Shown here: piece by piece, positions 15,591 to 25,412 of the stretch
Position numbering within the stretch: position 1 is the stretch's first letter
How the letters are laid out: each line of letters begins with the position of its first letter
NCBI GenBank assembly: GCA_016717725.1
Contig: JADKFA010000032.1
Span: 1 to 31,729 of the forward strand
Direction of reading: 5' to 3'
From: Bacteroidota bacterium
GTDB lineage: Bacteria; Bacteroidota; Bacteroidia; AKYH767-A; OLB10
Length of the DNA stretch: 31,729 bases
The notes under the pieces: model-generated
The model's database searches: none
What the model was told of the DNA's origin: nothing
What the model saw: only the letters and a program-made list of their open reading frames with translations
Translations under genes and position numbers: made by a program

Positions 15591-18500
15591 TTACCGTAAC
15601 AAAGTTACGGATCCGCTCTTCTCAATCTCCTGACCATTGGTTCCAAAAATTCGAACGGAATACACATAGGTACCCTCAGGAGCGATTTTGCCATCATACG
15701 TACCATCCCAACCTTCGCCAGGAATACGTGTTTCATATACTCTTTGTCCCCATCTATTGAATACTACAAAGAAATAGTTCTTTGCGTCAATATAGATGAA
15801 TTCTGGTTTAAATACAGGATTTTTTCCAGTTGGGGTGAATGCGCTAGGAATAAATAAATGCGGTTCTTGTACTAAACAGAAGATGTTGGAGCTACTTGTA
15901 TCGGTAAACCCATACGTATTACCACTACCTTCATAAGCTTCAATACGGTAGCAAAACTGTCCAGAGTAATTTGGATATAAATAAAGCGCTGCTACATCGT
16001 CGTCAAAGTCAAGAATTCCATTATTAAGTGTTGCGATAGGTGTTGGATTCCATATTCCATCAATACTTCTGAACAAGGAGTATTTACTTACATTGCCTAA
16101 CCACTCTTCGTAGAAGTTCCAATTTAATTTATTTACTAAATTGTAGTCGGGCTGACCTTTTATCAATATGGTACGTCCAACATTACTAATGAGAACATCA
16201 TTTAAACATGAATCTACAGTAATTACACGATAGTAATAGCTGTATTGATCAGTTCTTGCTGAGAAATCATTGAACGTTACAATTGGAATTCCAGTATACG
16301 TAACGGCACCAACGGTAACAAACGGTCCGTTTTTATCAAATGCGCGTTGTAGTTTGTATTTAGAAACATCTGGATTTCCAGCAGTATCAACTAAGCATTC
16401 AACCAATACTCTTCTTAAATCAATTACAGTTGCCTTTTTCAGATAGGAGAAAGTAGGTAAGGTCAACAAATTTGCAATTTCGCAAGCTTGATTCGAAGAA
16501 GCAGTTCGAGAAGCCGTATTTCCTTGCGCCTGTATGTAATAACAATACTCTGAATCCTTAGTTAATGTGACATGGCTATAAGTAATATTAGTTCCAGGAA
16601 CAGAAGCTAAGAATGTGAAAGGTCCTCCGTTTTCACTCACATAAATATTATACTGCCCAACACCGTTCACCATGTTTATGTATGGATTCCAACGCAAGTC
16701 AATTGCGGAGCGACAGATATCAAGTTTAGCGGTAACGAATAAGGTATTGTGTAAGGTACCAATATTGCTAATATTTCTACAGCTATCATAGGCAGCTATA
16801 CTGTAACGCTGCGAAGCGAATTCTGCTGCTGGATTATTGTCTAAGAAATAACTGGCATTGATTCCTACAACACTTCCTATCGAATCCCAAGAGGCGCCAT
16901 TAAAATGATAGATGATATATCCAACCACATCTCCGGAAGAGCTAGGTAACCAACTTACACTTACTTGAGAAGGGTTGAATGGATCCAAACTGGCAGTATC
17001 TAAAGCGGAAACTGTTGGTCGAGTAATATCTCTAAACAAATCTCCATCAGTAGAAGAATTACTAATACAACCCGATAAATCTCCTGTTTGAACTCGGTAA
17101 TTAATCACCGCTTCACAAACATTAATGGTGTCATTCCATGTATATGTTGGAGCAGTTGTAGATCCAATGATATTCCAAATACCCGTTGGGTATTCTTTGT
17201 ATACATCATAGTTCAAAGTAGCGGTGGCTAATTCTGGATTATGAATAGGATTCCAAACAACAACGGCAACACCATTATTATTAAATACATCTACTTTGAT
17301 AGTTTGTAAGGTATCCGAACCAGGAGACACTTCTCCACCACATGCTGTTTTTGTAGTCATGTAATAGAAAAGAGAGCCTGCCTGCGCATTAGCAGTAAGA
17401 TCAGTATAGGTAAGTGTATTGTAATTTGTAATGGTAGACACAGCAGTATAAGGTCCACCAATAGCAGAGGATCTATAGATCGTGTAATTTGCAAAACGCT
17501 GACCCGTATCAACTGGAGCAATCCAGTTTAGAATTACATTTCCATTGGTAAGCACATTTGCACAACGTGGAGCAGGTGCAACCGGAATGGTATGGTCAAC
17601 AAAAATTTCACCATCAACGTTAGACAATGAATTACATCCTTGTGCATCACCAATGCTTACTCTATAATTAATCGAATCAATACACAGCACTAAATTTTCT
17701 TGCCATGTAGTAGTTGCCACATTGGCAACGATTGACCAATTGCCAGAACCTCCTGGATTTTCTTTTTCAACTACATAAGTTCCCACTGAAGTAGGAAGGA
17801 GTGGATTGCTTACTGCATTCCAATTCAACGTTGCTGTAGTTGTATTTCCACCACTTACTACAAGGTAAATCGTTTGTAATGTATTTCCATTAGCAAGTCC
17901 ACCAATAGCTGATGGATCTGTTTGACCCGTACATCCCGATTTGGTTTGTAAATAATAACTCACCGAACCTGCATTTCCATTAGCGGCTATATCTAAGTAG
18001 GTGCTGATTGCATTATTCTCAACAGAGTCAATCAACACAAAACCGGCACCAGTATTTCTCCAGATGTTGTATTGGTTAAAGTCAGTCCAAGTAGATGGAG
18101 TAGGGTTAACCCATGTTAATTGAACTTGTCCATTTGCACTAACACTAGCACATCTCAATTCTGGATGATCAATAACATTGCCGATGTAAGTAAATACGTT
18201 ATTCGCGATATTAGAACGACTCACACACCCACTATTATCAGTGGCACTAATTTGATGATTTAATGTAGTGTCGCAATCAATAATGTTTTGAAAATATACC
18301 AATTGGTTTGTATCTCCGAATATTGATAATACTCCACCTGCATTATATGAAGACCATACATCGTATTGACCACTTGTAACTGAACCTGGTAATGGAGAAC
18401 TCAACGCCGACCAATTCAAGTTGGCTTGTCCTAAGGTAGGAGTAGTTGTTAAATAGATGGATCGAAGTGATGCTGATGTATTACCATTATCTACTTGACC

Positions 18501-21500
18501 TGTACAACCACTTTGAGTTCTAATATAATATCCAAAAGACTGAGCATTACCATTCGCTAAAACATCAGTATAAGTAGTTTGAGCAAAATTCCCAATCGAA
18601 TCATACAACACAAAACCAGCACCATTGTCTCTGTAAATTTCGTACTCATTGAAATTTACATTGGAACCTGCAGGTGTAATCCAAGTTAATTCAATTTGTC
18701 CACTAGGTAAAACATTTACGCAACGTAAATCAGGATTGTCAACAATGTTTCCAATGTAAGTAAACAAATTAGTATCAATATTAGAATTACTATTACATCC
18801 GCTGTTATCTATTACAGTAATACGATGCATTAATGTAGTATCGCAATTGTTAATCGCTTCATTAAATGTTAATGCACTTGTTGATCCTAATGCAGTAGTA
18901 AGTGTTCCTGCAGCATTATAACTAGACCATACGTCATATTGACCAGAGCTTGCCAACAATGGAAGAGCATTCCAATTCATGGTAGCATTTCCAAGCGTTG
19001 GAACAGTTGATAAATAAATGGAACTTAAAGTAACACTGGTAGTACCATTGTCAATTTGACCAGTACATCCACTCTGTGAACGCATATAGTAACTGTACGA
19101 TTGACCATTACCATTCGCAAATGCATCCGTCCATGAAGTTTGAGCAAAGTTGCTTACGGAATCATAAAGTACAAATCCAGCACCGTTGTTTCTAAAGATT
19201 TCAAATTCGTTGAATTCGTCATTAGAACCAGTAGGAGTAATCCAACTCAATTGAATTTGACCGTTTGCCAATACATTCACACAACGTAAATCGGGATTGT
19301 TAACGATGTTTCCAATAAAAGTGTAATTGTTTGTGGTAATATTTGAATTACTCACACAACCACTGTTGTCTGTTGCACTTACTTTATGATTAAGTAAGGT
19401 GTCACAATCATTGATAGTTTGGAAATAAACTAATAAAGCAGTATCACCAAATACACTTAATGTACCCGTAGCATTGTAACTTGACCAAACATCATATTGT
19501 CCTGTAGTAACTGAACCAAGTAATGGTATTGAAAGCGCTGACCAACTTAAGTTAGCACTACCCATTACTGGAGTTGCAGTAAGGAAAATAGAACTTAAGG
19601 TTGCACTGGTAGTACCATTATCTACTTGTCCAGTACATCCACTTTGTGAACGAATATAGTAACTATACGATTGAGCATTACCATTCGCTAAAGCATCAGT
19701 ATATGAAGTTTGAGCGAAGTTGCTTACTGAATCATAAAGTATAAATCCAGAACCATCGTTTCTAAAGATTTCGAATTCGTTGAATTCATCGTTAGAACCT
19801 GTAGGAGTAATCCAGCTTAATTGAATTTGACCGTTCGCCAAAACATTCACACAACGTAAATCGGGATTGTTAACGATGTTTCCAATATAGGTGTAATTGT
19901 TTGTAGTAATATTTGAATTACTCACACAACCACTATTATCTGTTGCACTTACTTTATGATTAAGTAATGTATCACAATCATTGATGGTTTGGAAGTAAAC
20001 TAATAATGCAGTATCGCCATATACACTTAATGTACCCGTAGCATTGTAGCTTGACCAAACATCGTATTGTCCAGTAGTTACAGTACCAAGCAATGGTGTT
20101 GATAACGCAGACCAACTTAAGTTTGCACTGCCCAATATAGGAGTTGCGGTAAGGAAAATAGAACTCAATGTTGCACTGGTAGTACCATTATCAACTTGTC
20201 CAGTACATCCACTTTGTGAACGTATATAGTAACTGTACGATTGAGCATTACCATTTGCTAAAGCATCAGTATATGAAGTTTGAGCGAAGTTGCTTACTGA
20301 ATCATAAAGAATAAATCCAGAACCATCGTTTCTAAATATTTCGAATTCGTTGAATTCATCATTTGAACCTGTAGGAGTAATCCAACTCAATTGAATTTGA
20401 CCGTTCGCCAGAACATTCACACAACGTAAATCAGGATTGTTAACGATATTTCCAATATAGGTATAAGGATTCGTTGCGATATTAGATCTTGAAGTACATC
20501 CAATATTATCATCCACTGAAATTTGATGACTGATGGTCGTATCGCAATCATTGATAGGATGATTAAATAATAAAGCCGCAGTATTTCCAATTCCTTGAAG
20601 AGTACCTAATGCATTATATGTAGAGAATACATTATACTGTCCTCCAATAGCTGAAGGTAATAATGGAGTTGATAAAGCAGACCAATTTAAATTTGCTTGG
20701 CCTAATACTCCAGCCGTTGTTAAGAAAATTGAACTCATCGTGTTACTATTGGTTCCTGTTGTTGCTTGACCAGTACATCCACTTTGAGTAACTAAATAGT
20801 AAGAATAGGATTGTGCATTTCCATTCGCAATGATATCGGTATAACTATTTAAAGCACTATTTCCAACCGAATCAATCAGCGTAAATCCTGCTCCACCATT
20901 TCTCCAAATTTCATATTCATTGAAATCGGTAAAAGAAGCTGGTGAAGGGTTTTCCCAAGTAAGTTGGATGTTTCCATTTGGTAAAACGCTTACACATCTT
21001 AAACCAGGGTTTGGAATTATATTACCAACATAAGTAAAGATGTCATCATCGGCGGAACTAATGGAAGTGCAAGGTGCATTATCATCTAATTCAATTCTGT
21101 ATTCATACGGAACATTACAAGTTGTAATAGCATCCGAATAGGTAAGAGCTGCAGTAGTTGCTATTTGTACATAAGCACCAACACCTGTGCTTCTTCTCAT
21201 TACTCGGTAAGGGCCAGGAGCACTAACCAAACTCGGAGAAATCATAGCATTCCAATTAAGAATAGCAGATCCCAAAGTTGCATTGTTCACCGAAAGTAAC
21301 ATAGTAGCAAGTGTACTACTGGTTCCTCCATTTGTTTGTAAACCGTCACAACCTGACAATGATACCAATTGATAATATTGAATTGCTGTATTAGCATTTG
21401 CGCCAACGTGTAACCACGAAGTTGTTGCATAATTTGTTACTGTTCCTACAAGTGTAAAAGGTCCTGCAGCAGCAGCAGAATGATAAATTTGAACTCCTGC

Positions 21501-24149
21501 AAAGAAATTATTAGGATCGGCGGGTGCTATCCATGAAATCTGAACATCGCCATTGGGTTGAACTGCTAAGCAACGTATATCGGGATTTACTATGATATCT
21601 CCTTGTGAGGTAAATTGATCTACTTCTTCGGAAGATTTCGATAAACATGCAGAGGCATCACCAATATCTACACGATATTGAATTGCTGTATCACAAAGAA
21701 CAACTACATCCGTATAGAAAGTATCAATCGTATTACCAATTACAGCCCAAGCGCCAGGTGCAATTCTTCTATTAATAATATAAGATCCAGTACTAGTGGC
21801 AGGTAAAGGTTTCCGAATTGCATTCCAATTCAAACCAGCAAAGCCAGGTGTACTATTATCTAACAATAATAGCATGGAAGCTAAAGTATCGCTTGTTTGA
21901 ACGTCGGTTTCATTTAAGCTAGTAGCGTCACAACCTGCGGTAAGTGTTAAATAATAATAATTGATTTGATTATTAGCATTAGCACCAACATGCGTAAATG
22001 CATTCGCTGCGTAAATTGAAACACTTCCTACGTTAACGAAGGGTCCAGCCTTGTTTAATGAATGATAAATATTGTACTGTGAAAAATATCCAGATGTATC
22101 CACTGATCCTACCCAACATAACGCGACATCACCATTCGCCAATACTTCAGTTGAACGTAAGCTTGGTGCTGTAATGGTGGGTGCGGCACTTTGAAGTTGT
22201 GCGCCATCAATATTAGAATGAGAGATACAATTTGCTGTTGATGTGTCTGAAACTTGAATTCTATAATTGATTGAGTCATCACAAACAGTTATAGGATCTA
22301 AATAAGTAAGATTTACTGTAGAGTCAATAAGAATCCAATTCGCACTTCCCGCAGGAGGTTGCTCTTTATAAATATAATATTTTTGAGTAGAGCTTGAAGG
22401 TAATGGTGTACTTAAAGGTGTCCAAGATAAAGACGCATCAAACCCAACTTGAGCAACTTGTAAATAAATGGTACTTATGGTATCACTTACTAATCGTTGC
22501 TCTAAATCACAACCTGAACGAGTCGTTAAATAATACGAAACCAGACCTGCATTCGCGTCTGCGGTTATATCATTATAAGTAAGAACTGTATCATAATTAT
22601 TAATATTAAATCCTTTTAAGCTATCTAACAATGTATAGGGTCCTGCAGTTCCCGTGGTGGAGCGAAATACATAAAATGCTTTAAAGAATTGATTGGTATC
22701 AGCCTCACCAGTGTCGATGGGAGGTTGGAAAGTTAAATTCACATTACCATTAGGAAGCACATCCGCACATCTCATTCGAGCTCCTTTTACAGCAGGAGGT
22801 GCAAGAACAACAATGGTTAACGTATTAAAGTTAACTGCAGGTGATGGACAGAAGTCGTCGAATACTTTTAAAACAAAGTTGTAAGTACTTGATAAATTCA
22901 CACATCCCAAATTTTTTGGCAAGTGATTACAATCTGTTATCCAAAAAAATCGAACATCCAATTGAGACATTTGGAAGATAGGATTTATGGGAGGCACCGT
23001 GTCAATATAAGGTGGAATTAAAACTGCACAAGGAGGAAAAGGGCAACCAGCAGATCCATTGGTAAAGTTAGTTCCGAACTGTAGTCCTGTTGCTGCTAAA
23101 TTCAAACTTTGTGGTGCACCGCCTAAAGCTACTGGTAACAAATCAAAATCAAATGCATGGAAGGAAATATCAACAGTATCACCCGCATATACAGTATCTA
23201 TAATAGCACTTAATGGATTTCCGAAATCATCTTGTACAATTGGAGGGACATTAAAAACAGGCGGTACTGCTGAAATAATACAATTTCCAATTAATGCAAT
23301 TTGAATTTCTCGAAATACTTCAGCAACTTTAATTCCACATTTGTAAGCTGTTACTTTAGTTACCGTTACAAAAGCACCTGCTGTGTGGGAAGTAAATGTT
23401 ACAACACCCGTGGAAAAATTCATTACTGGAGCAACATTTAATGGATTTAATGCAGGACCTGGTAAAGGACTATTAAATGAATAAGTAGCTACAAATGGAA
23501 TGTTATTTCCAGGAAATCCATTTTCTAAAGGATATCCCCAGCTATAAACTAATGAATCAAGTTCAGCGTCAATAGCATTGTGATTATAGGAGGTTTGATT
23601 ACGAGTACATGTGGCTAATTGAGGTTTTTCAGCAAATTGTGGTGATGAATCAAAACATGGGTTCGTGTTTGAAGCATTATAAGAATACATAAATGCCCGC
23701 AAAGTGAAATCTGTTTGGTTACTAGCCAAATTGGTAATTGCAGCATTTCTACAACAATTGTTATAATAAAAGTACCATCCTCCAACAGGAGGAACTCCGG
23801 TAATGAATATTGGAGCAGATCTATAAACAAATTCTTCAACAGCATTAACCATTGAATTAGGAACTGCACAAGTAGGACATCCTATACCCTTTGGAGAAAT
23901 ATCAGTTTGTGTAACAAGTGCACAAGGAATAGCTAGATTTCCAGGAGCGTTCGACGTTAACGAAATACTTGGTGGCCCCGCAGCTCCGTTGCAATCACGA
24001 TATAACTTTAATGTGAATATGAATCTACCTATATTTGGACCCGTTTTTACACAGTCCCACGTGATTTCTCCTCCCATAAGATGGGAAGCTTGTGTCTTAT
24101 GGCTCCATCCCAATAGGACGAGCATAAGAAGGATAAGAATTTTCTTCAT
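15591..24149 (-). CDS. Giant modular T9SS-exported surface protein (2852 aa) with type B C-terminal sorting domain
   Basis: A very large secreted protein, probably an adhesin or matrix protein on the cell surface. The ATG at 24147-24149 gives a clean signal peptide (MKKILILLMLVLLGWSHKTQA). A Cys-rich N-terminal domain begins SHLMGGEITWDC (about 400 residues). Ten modules of about 185-200 residues follow, each opening near RC-x-x-V-x-x-NG-x-x-x-L-x-W-x-x-P and containing a second beta-rich half (LGSANLSWSAL...QYDVWSSY), i.e. about twenty FN3-like domains. Most modules keep four Cys (RC, SGC, DCD or CD, GC), which could form disulfides. Divergent FN3-like domains follow (about 17040-15900). The last about 85 residues are a gliding-motility-type (CHU_C) domain: FIPSAFTPTG, FVVFNRWGQRVYE, GWDGTYDG, PEGTYVYSVR. 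It has its own promoter and terminator. No enzymatic domain is visible; ligand unknown. Confidence 0.93.
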   Translation of the reverse strand: MKKILILLMLVLLGWSHKTQASHLMGGEITWDCVKTGPNIGRFIFTLKLYRDCNGAAGPPSISLTSNAPGNLAIPCALVTQTDISPKGIGCPTCAVPNSMVNAVEEFVYRSAPIFITGVPPVGGWYFYYNNCCRNAAITNLASNQTDFTLRAFMYSYNASNTNPCFDSSPQFAEKPQLATCTRNQTSYNHNAIDAELDSLVYSWGYPLENGFPGNNIPFVATYSFNSPLPGPALNPLNVAPVMNFSTGVVTFTSHTAGAFVTVTKVTAYKCGIKVAEVFREIQIALIGNCIISAVPPVFNVPPIVQDDFGNPLSAIIDTVYAGDTVDISFHAFDFDLLPVALGGAPQSLNLAATGLQFGTNFTNGSAGCPFPPCAVLIPPYIDTVPPINPIFQMSQLDVRFFWITDCNHLPKNLGCVNLSSTYNFVLKVFDDFCPSPAVNFNTLTIVVLAPPAVKGARMRCADVLPNGNVNLTFQPPIDTGEADTNQFFKAFYVFRSTTGTAGPYTLLDSLKGFNINNYDTVLTYNDITADANAGLVSYYLTTRSGCDLEQRLVSDTISTIYLQVAQVGFDASLSWTPLSTPLPSSSTQKYYIYKEQPPAGSANWILIDSTVNLTYLDPITVCDDSINYRIQVSDTSTANCISHSNIDGAQLQSAAPTITAPSLRSTEVLANGDVALCWVGSVDTSGYFSQYNIYHSLNKAGPFVNVGSVSIYAANAFTHVGANANNQINYYYLTLTAGCDATSLNETDVQTSDTLASMLLLLDNSTPGFAGLNWNAIRKPLPATSTGSYIINRRIAPGAWAVIGNTIDTFYTDVVVLCDTAIQYRVDIGDASACLSKSSEEVDQFTSQGDIIVNPDIRCLAVQPNGDVQISWIAPADPNNFFAGVQIYHSAAAAGPFTLVGTVTNYATTSWLHVGANANTAIQYYQLVSLSGCDGLQTNGGTSSTLATMLLSVNNATLGSAILNWNAMISPSLVSAPGPYRVMRRSTGVGAYVQIATTAALTYSDAITTCNVPYEYRIELDDNAPCTSISSADDDIFTYVGNIIPNPGLRCVSVLPNGNIQLTWENPSPASFTDFNEYEIWRNGGAGFTLIDSVGNSALNSYTDIIANGNAQSYSYYLVTQSGCTGQATTGTNSNTMSSIFLTTAGVLGQANLNWSALSTPLLPSAIGGQYNVFSTYNALGTLQGIGNTAALLFNHPINDCDTTISHQISVDDNIGCTSRSNIATNPYTYIGNIVNNPDLRCVNVLANGQIQLSWITPTGSNDEFNEFEIFRNDGSGFILYDSVSNFAQTSYTDALANGNAQSYSYYIRSQSGCTGQVDNGTTSATLSSIFLTATPILGSANLSWSALSTPLLGTVTTGQYDVWSSYNATGTLSVYGDTALLVYFQTINDCDTLLNHKVSATDNSGCVSNSNITTNNYTYIGNIVNNPDLRCVNVLANGQIQLSWITPTGSNDEFNEFEIFRNDGSGFILYDSVSNFAQTSYTDALANGNAQSYSYYIRSQSGCTGQVDNGTTSATLSSIFLTATPVMGSANLSWSALSIPLLGSVTTGQYDVWSSYNATGTLSVFGDTALLVYFQTINDCDTLLNHKVSATDNSGCVSNSNITTNNYTFIGNIVNNPDLRCVNVLANGQIQLSWITPTGSNDEFNEFEIFRNNGAGFVLYDSVSNFAQTSWTDAFANGNGQSYSYYMRSQSGCTGQIDNGTTSVTLSSIYLSTVPTLGNATMNWNALPLLASSGQYDVWSSYNAAGTLTTALGSTSALTFNEAINNCDTTLMHRITVIDNSGCNSNSNIDTNLFTYIGNIVDNPDLRCVNVLPSGQIELTWITPAGSNVNFNEYEIYRDNGAGFVLYDSIGNFAQTTYTDVLANGNAQSFGYYIRTQSGCTGQVDNGNTSASLRSIYLTTTPTLGQANLNWSALSSPLPGSVTSGQYDVWSSYNAGGVLSIFGDTNQLVYFQNIIDCDTTLNHQISATDNSGCVSRSNIANNVFTYIGNVIDHPELRCASVSANGQVQLTWVNPTPSTWTDFNQYNIWRNTGAGFVLIDSVENNAISTYLDIAANGNAGSVSYYLQTKSGCTGQTDPSAIGGLANGNTLQTIYLVVSGGNTTTATLNWNAVSNPLLPTSVGTYVVEKENPGGSGNWSIVANVATTTWQENLVLCIDSINYRVSIGDAQGCNSLSNVDGEIFVDHTIPVAPAPRCANVLTNGNVILNWIAPVDTGQRFANYTIYRSSAIGGPYTAVSTITNYNTLTYTDLTANAQAGSLFYYMTTKTACGGEVSPGSDTLQTIKVDVFNNNGVAVVVWNPIHNPELATATLNYDVYKEYPTGIWNIIGSTTAPTYTWNDTINVCEAVINYRVQTGDLSGCISNSSTDGDLFRDITRPTVSALDTASLDPFNPSQVSVSWLPSSSGDVVGYIIYHFNGASWDSIGSVVGINASYFLDNNPAAEFASQRYSIAAYDSCRNISNIGTLHNTLFVTAKLDICRSAIDLRWNPYINMVNGVGQYNIYVSENGGPFTFLASVPGTNITYSHVTLTKDSEYCYYIQAQGNTASRTASSNQACEIANLLTLPTFSYLKKATVIDLRRVLVECLVDTAGNPDVSKYKLQRAFDKNGPFVTVGAVTYTGIPIVTFNDFSARTDQYSYYYRVITVDSCLNDVLISNVGRTILIKGQPDYNLVNKLNWNFYEEWLGNVSKYSLFRSIDGIWNPTPIATLNNGILDFDDDVAALYLYPNYSGQFCYRIEAYEGSGNTYGFTDTSSSNIFCLVQEPHLFIPSAFTPTGKNPVFKPEFIYIDAKNYFFVVFNRWGQRVYETRIPGEGWDGTYDGKIAPEGTYVYSVRIFGTNGQEIEKSGSVTLLR
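18730..20430 (-). repeat. Three consecutive near-identical repeat modules inside the giant gene
   Basis: A landmark (CAACGTAAA on the plus strand) recurs at 20422, 19852 and 19282, exactly 570 bp apart, and again at 18721 after 561 bp. The modules at 19861-20430 and 19291-19860 differ at only 6 of 190 encoded residues. The third is similar only in its first half. The pattern implies recent unequal duplication or gene conversion. Confidence 0.9.
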
Positions 24150-24176
24150 TTTGGATTTTGGATAACGCGTGAGCAT

Positions 24177-24207
24177 CAAATTTAGGAAAAAAATCCAAAC
24201 CCGCAAA
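24177..24207 (-). promoter_or_regulatory. Promoter of the giant surface-protein gene
   Basis: On the minus strand TTTG, exactly 19 bases, then TAAATTTG: a full match to the Bacteroidota primary-sigma consensus TTTG-N19-TAnnTTTG. The -7 box ends 27 nt before the signal-peptide ATG, and the -33 box is just past the M16 stop codon. The giant gene is therefore likely transcribed on its own. Confidence 0.7.
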
Positions 24208-24210
24208 ACC

Positions 24211-25411
24211 TTATTTGCCAACTATTATTTCACAGAGGTCAATGTTGTTTAAATAGTGGTTAGCAACCTCCCTGAGTTTTTGAGGTGTAATGGCTTTGAT
24301 TTTACCTAAATATTCATTTAAATAATTGATTTCTAAATTATTAAGTAGTAGCATTTTTTGCTTTTCTGCCAATGCAAAGGGACCGTCAATACTTCGTTGA
24401 AATGCACCGGTTAGGTGATTTTTAACGAGTGTTAATTCCTCATTGTTAATATCTTCTGTTCTTAATCGGTTAATTTCATGGTATATTTCATTGACCGCAG
24501 CTTCCCGAACATCTGTTCCAACTTCTGTAGTAATAAAGAAATAGCCATCGTCATTATTGCTCACGAGCCCCGAACCTATTCCATAAGTATAGCCTTTGTC
24601 TTCGCGAATATTTGCCATTAACCTCGATCCAAAATAACCACCTAAAATGGTATTTAATACACTAAAAGCAATAAAATCTGGATGATGTCGTGTGAATAAT
24701 CTTCTACCTATACGAATAGCAGATTGAATAGCATCGTCCTTCTCGATAAACTTTTTTGCAGGAAGATAAGGTTCTAATTCTATTGATGGAAGATCTCCAT
24801 TTTTTAAACCCATCTTATCAATGGTGTCAATTATTTTATGAATGAGTTTTTCATCCGCTAATCCCGAAACAATCACCGCTTTCAACCCATTCTTGTATTT
24901 TTTCTCGTGGTATTCTTTTAGTAAATCCGTATCTAGTAAATCGTAATCTTCAGGCTTTGTTACTCTACCATAGGGGTGATTTTTTCCGAACAGTGTTTCA
25001 CTAAAATTAATTCGCGCTAGATAATCAACTTTCGTGAGGTTAACAGAAAGGCGTTGCTTGCCTTGCTGTTTATACGTTTGAATTTCTTTAGATGGATAAA
25101 GAGGTTGCGTAATGATTTCTTGAAAGTAGGGTAGGGTGTCGCTAACAAATTTATTGAGTGAAAACAAACTGATGCTCGACCAGTCTACACCATTTTCAGA
25201 ATGTAAATAAGCGCCATAATAATCGAGTGCTTCTGCAATTTCAGCTGAAGAGTGAAGCGTATGCAAATATTAATTCAATTTTTACAACCTCCTGTGTACC
25301 CTCACAAATATTATAAACAGGAGTGCCGTTTTTTAATTTGAAGCTTTGTGGTGTATGAAGATGAATGGCATTTGGGATTGAAATTTCTGGGGGATTAATT
25401 CGATCGAGCAT
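24211..25411 (-). pseudogene. Second M16 peptidase-family subunit, internally deleted and frameshifted
   Basis: In M16 pairs the second subunit is usually catalytically dead and completes the protease chamber. An ATG at 25409-25411, 1 nt after the stop of the first subunit, opens a normal N-terminus (MLDRINPPEISIP, then KLKNGTPVY and VVKIELIF). The frame stops at about 25245. The rest of the protein (351 residues) reads in another frame from about 25266, starting at HTLHSSAEIAEALDYYGAYL and keeping the later RLMANIREDKGYTYGIG region. Family members I know have about 25 residues between these two parts (the F-x-AG...T...GT stretch), which are missing. The lesion is thus a deletion of about 75 nt that also changes frame. 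The C-terminal piece has only a TTG start. It may be a real pseudogene or an assembly error. Confidence 0.8.
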
Positions 25412-25412
25412 T

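Noticed and set aside
18730..22780. Regularly spaced repeats that could suggest a CRISPR array or other non-coding repeat
   Set aside because: The period is about 570 bp, the repeats lie in one continuous reading frame, and the differences keep a protein pattern; they are coding modules.
23615..23869. 84-codon minus-strand ORF inside the giant gene
   Set aside because: It lies in another frame of the intact N-terminal domain and has no independent support.
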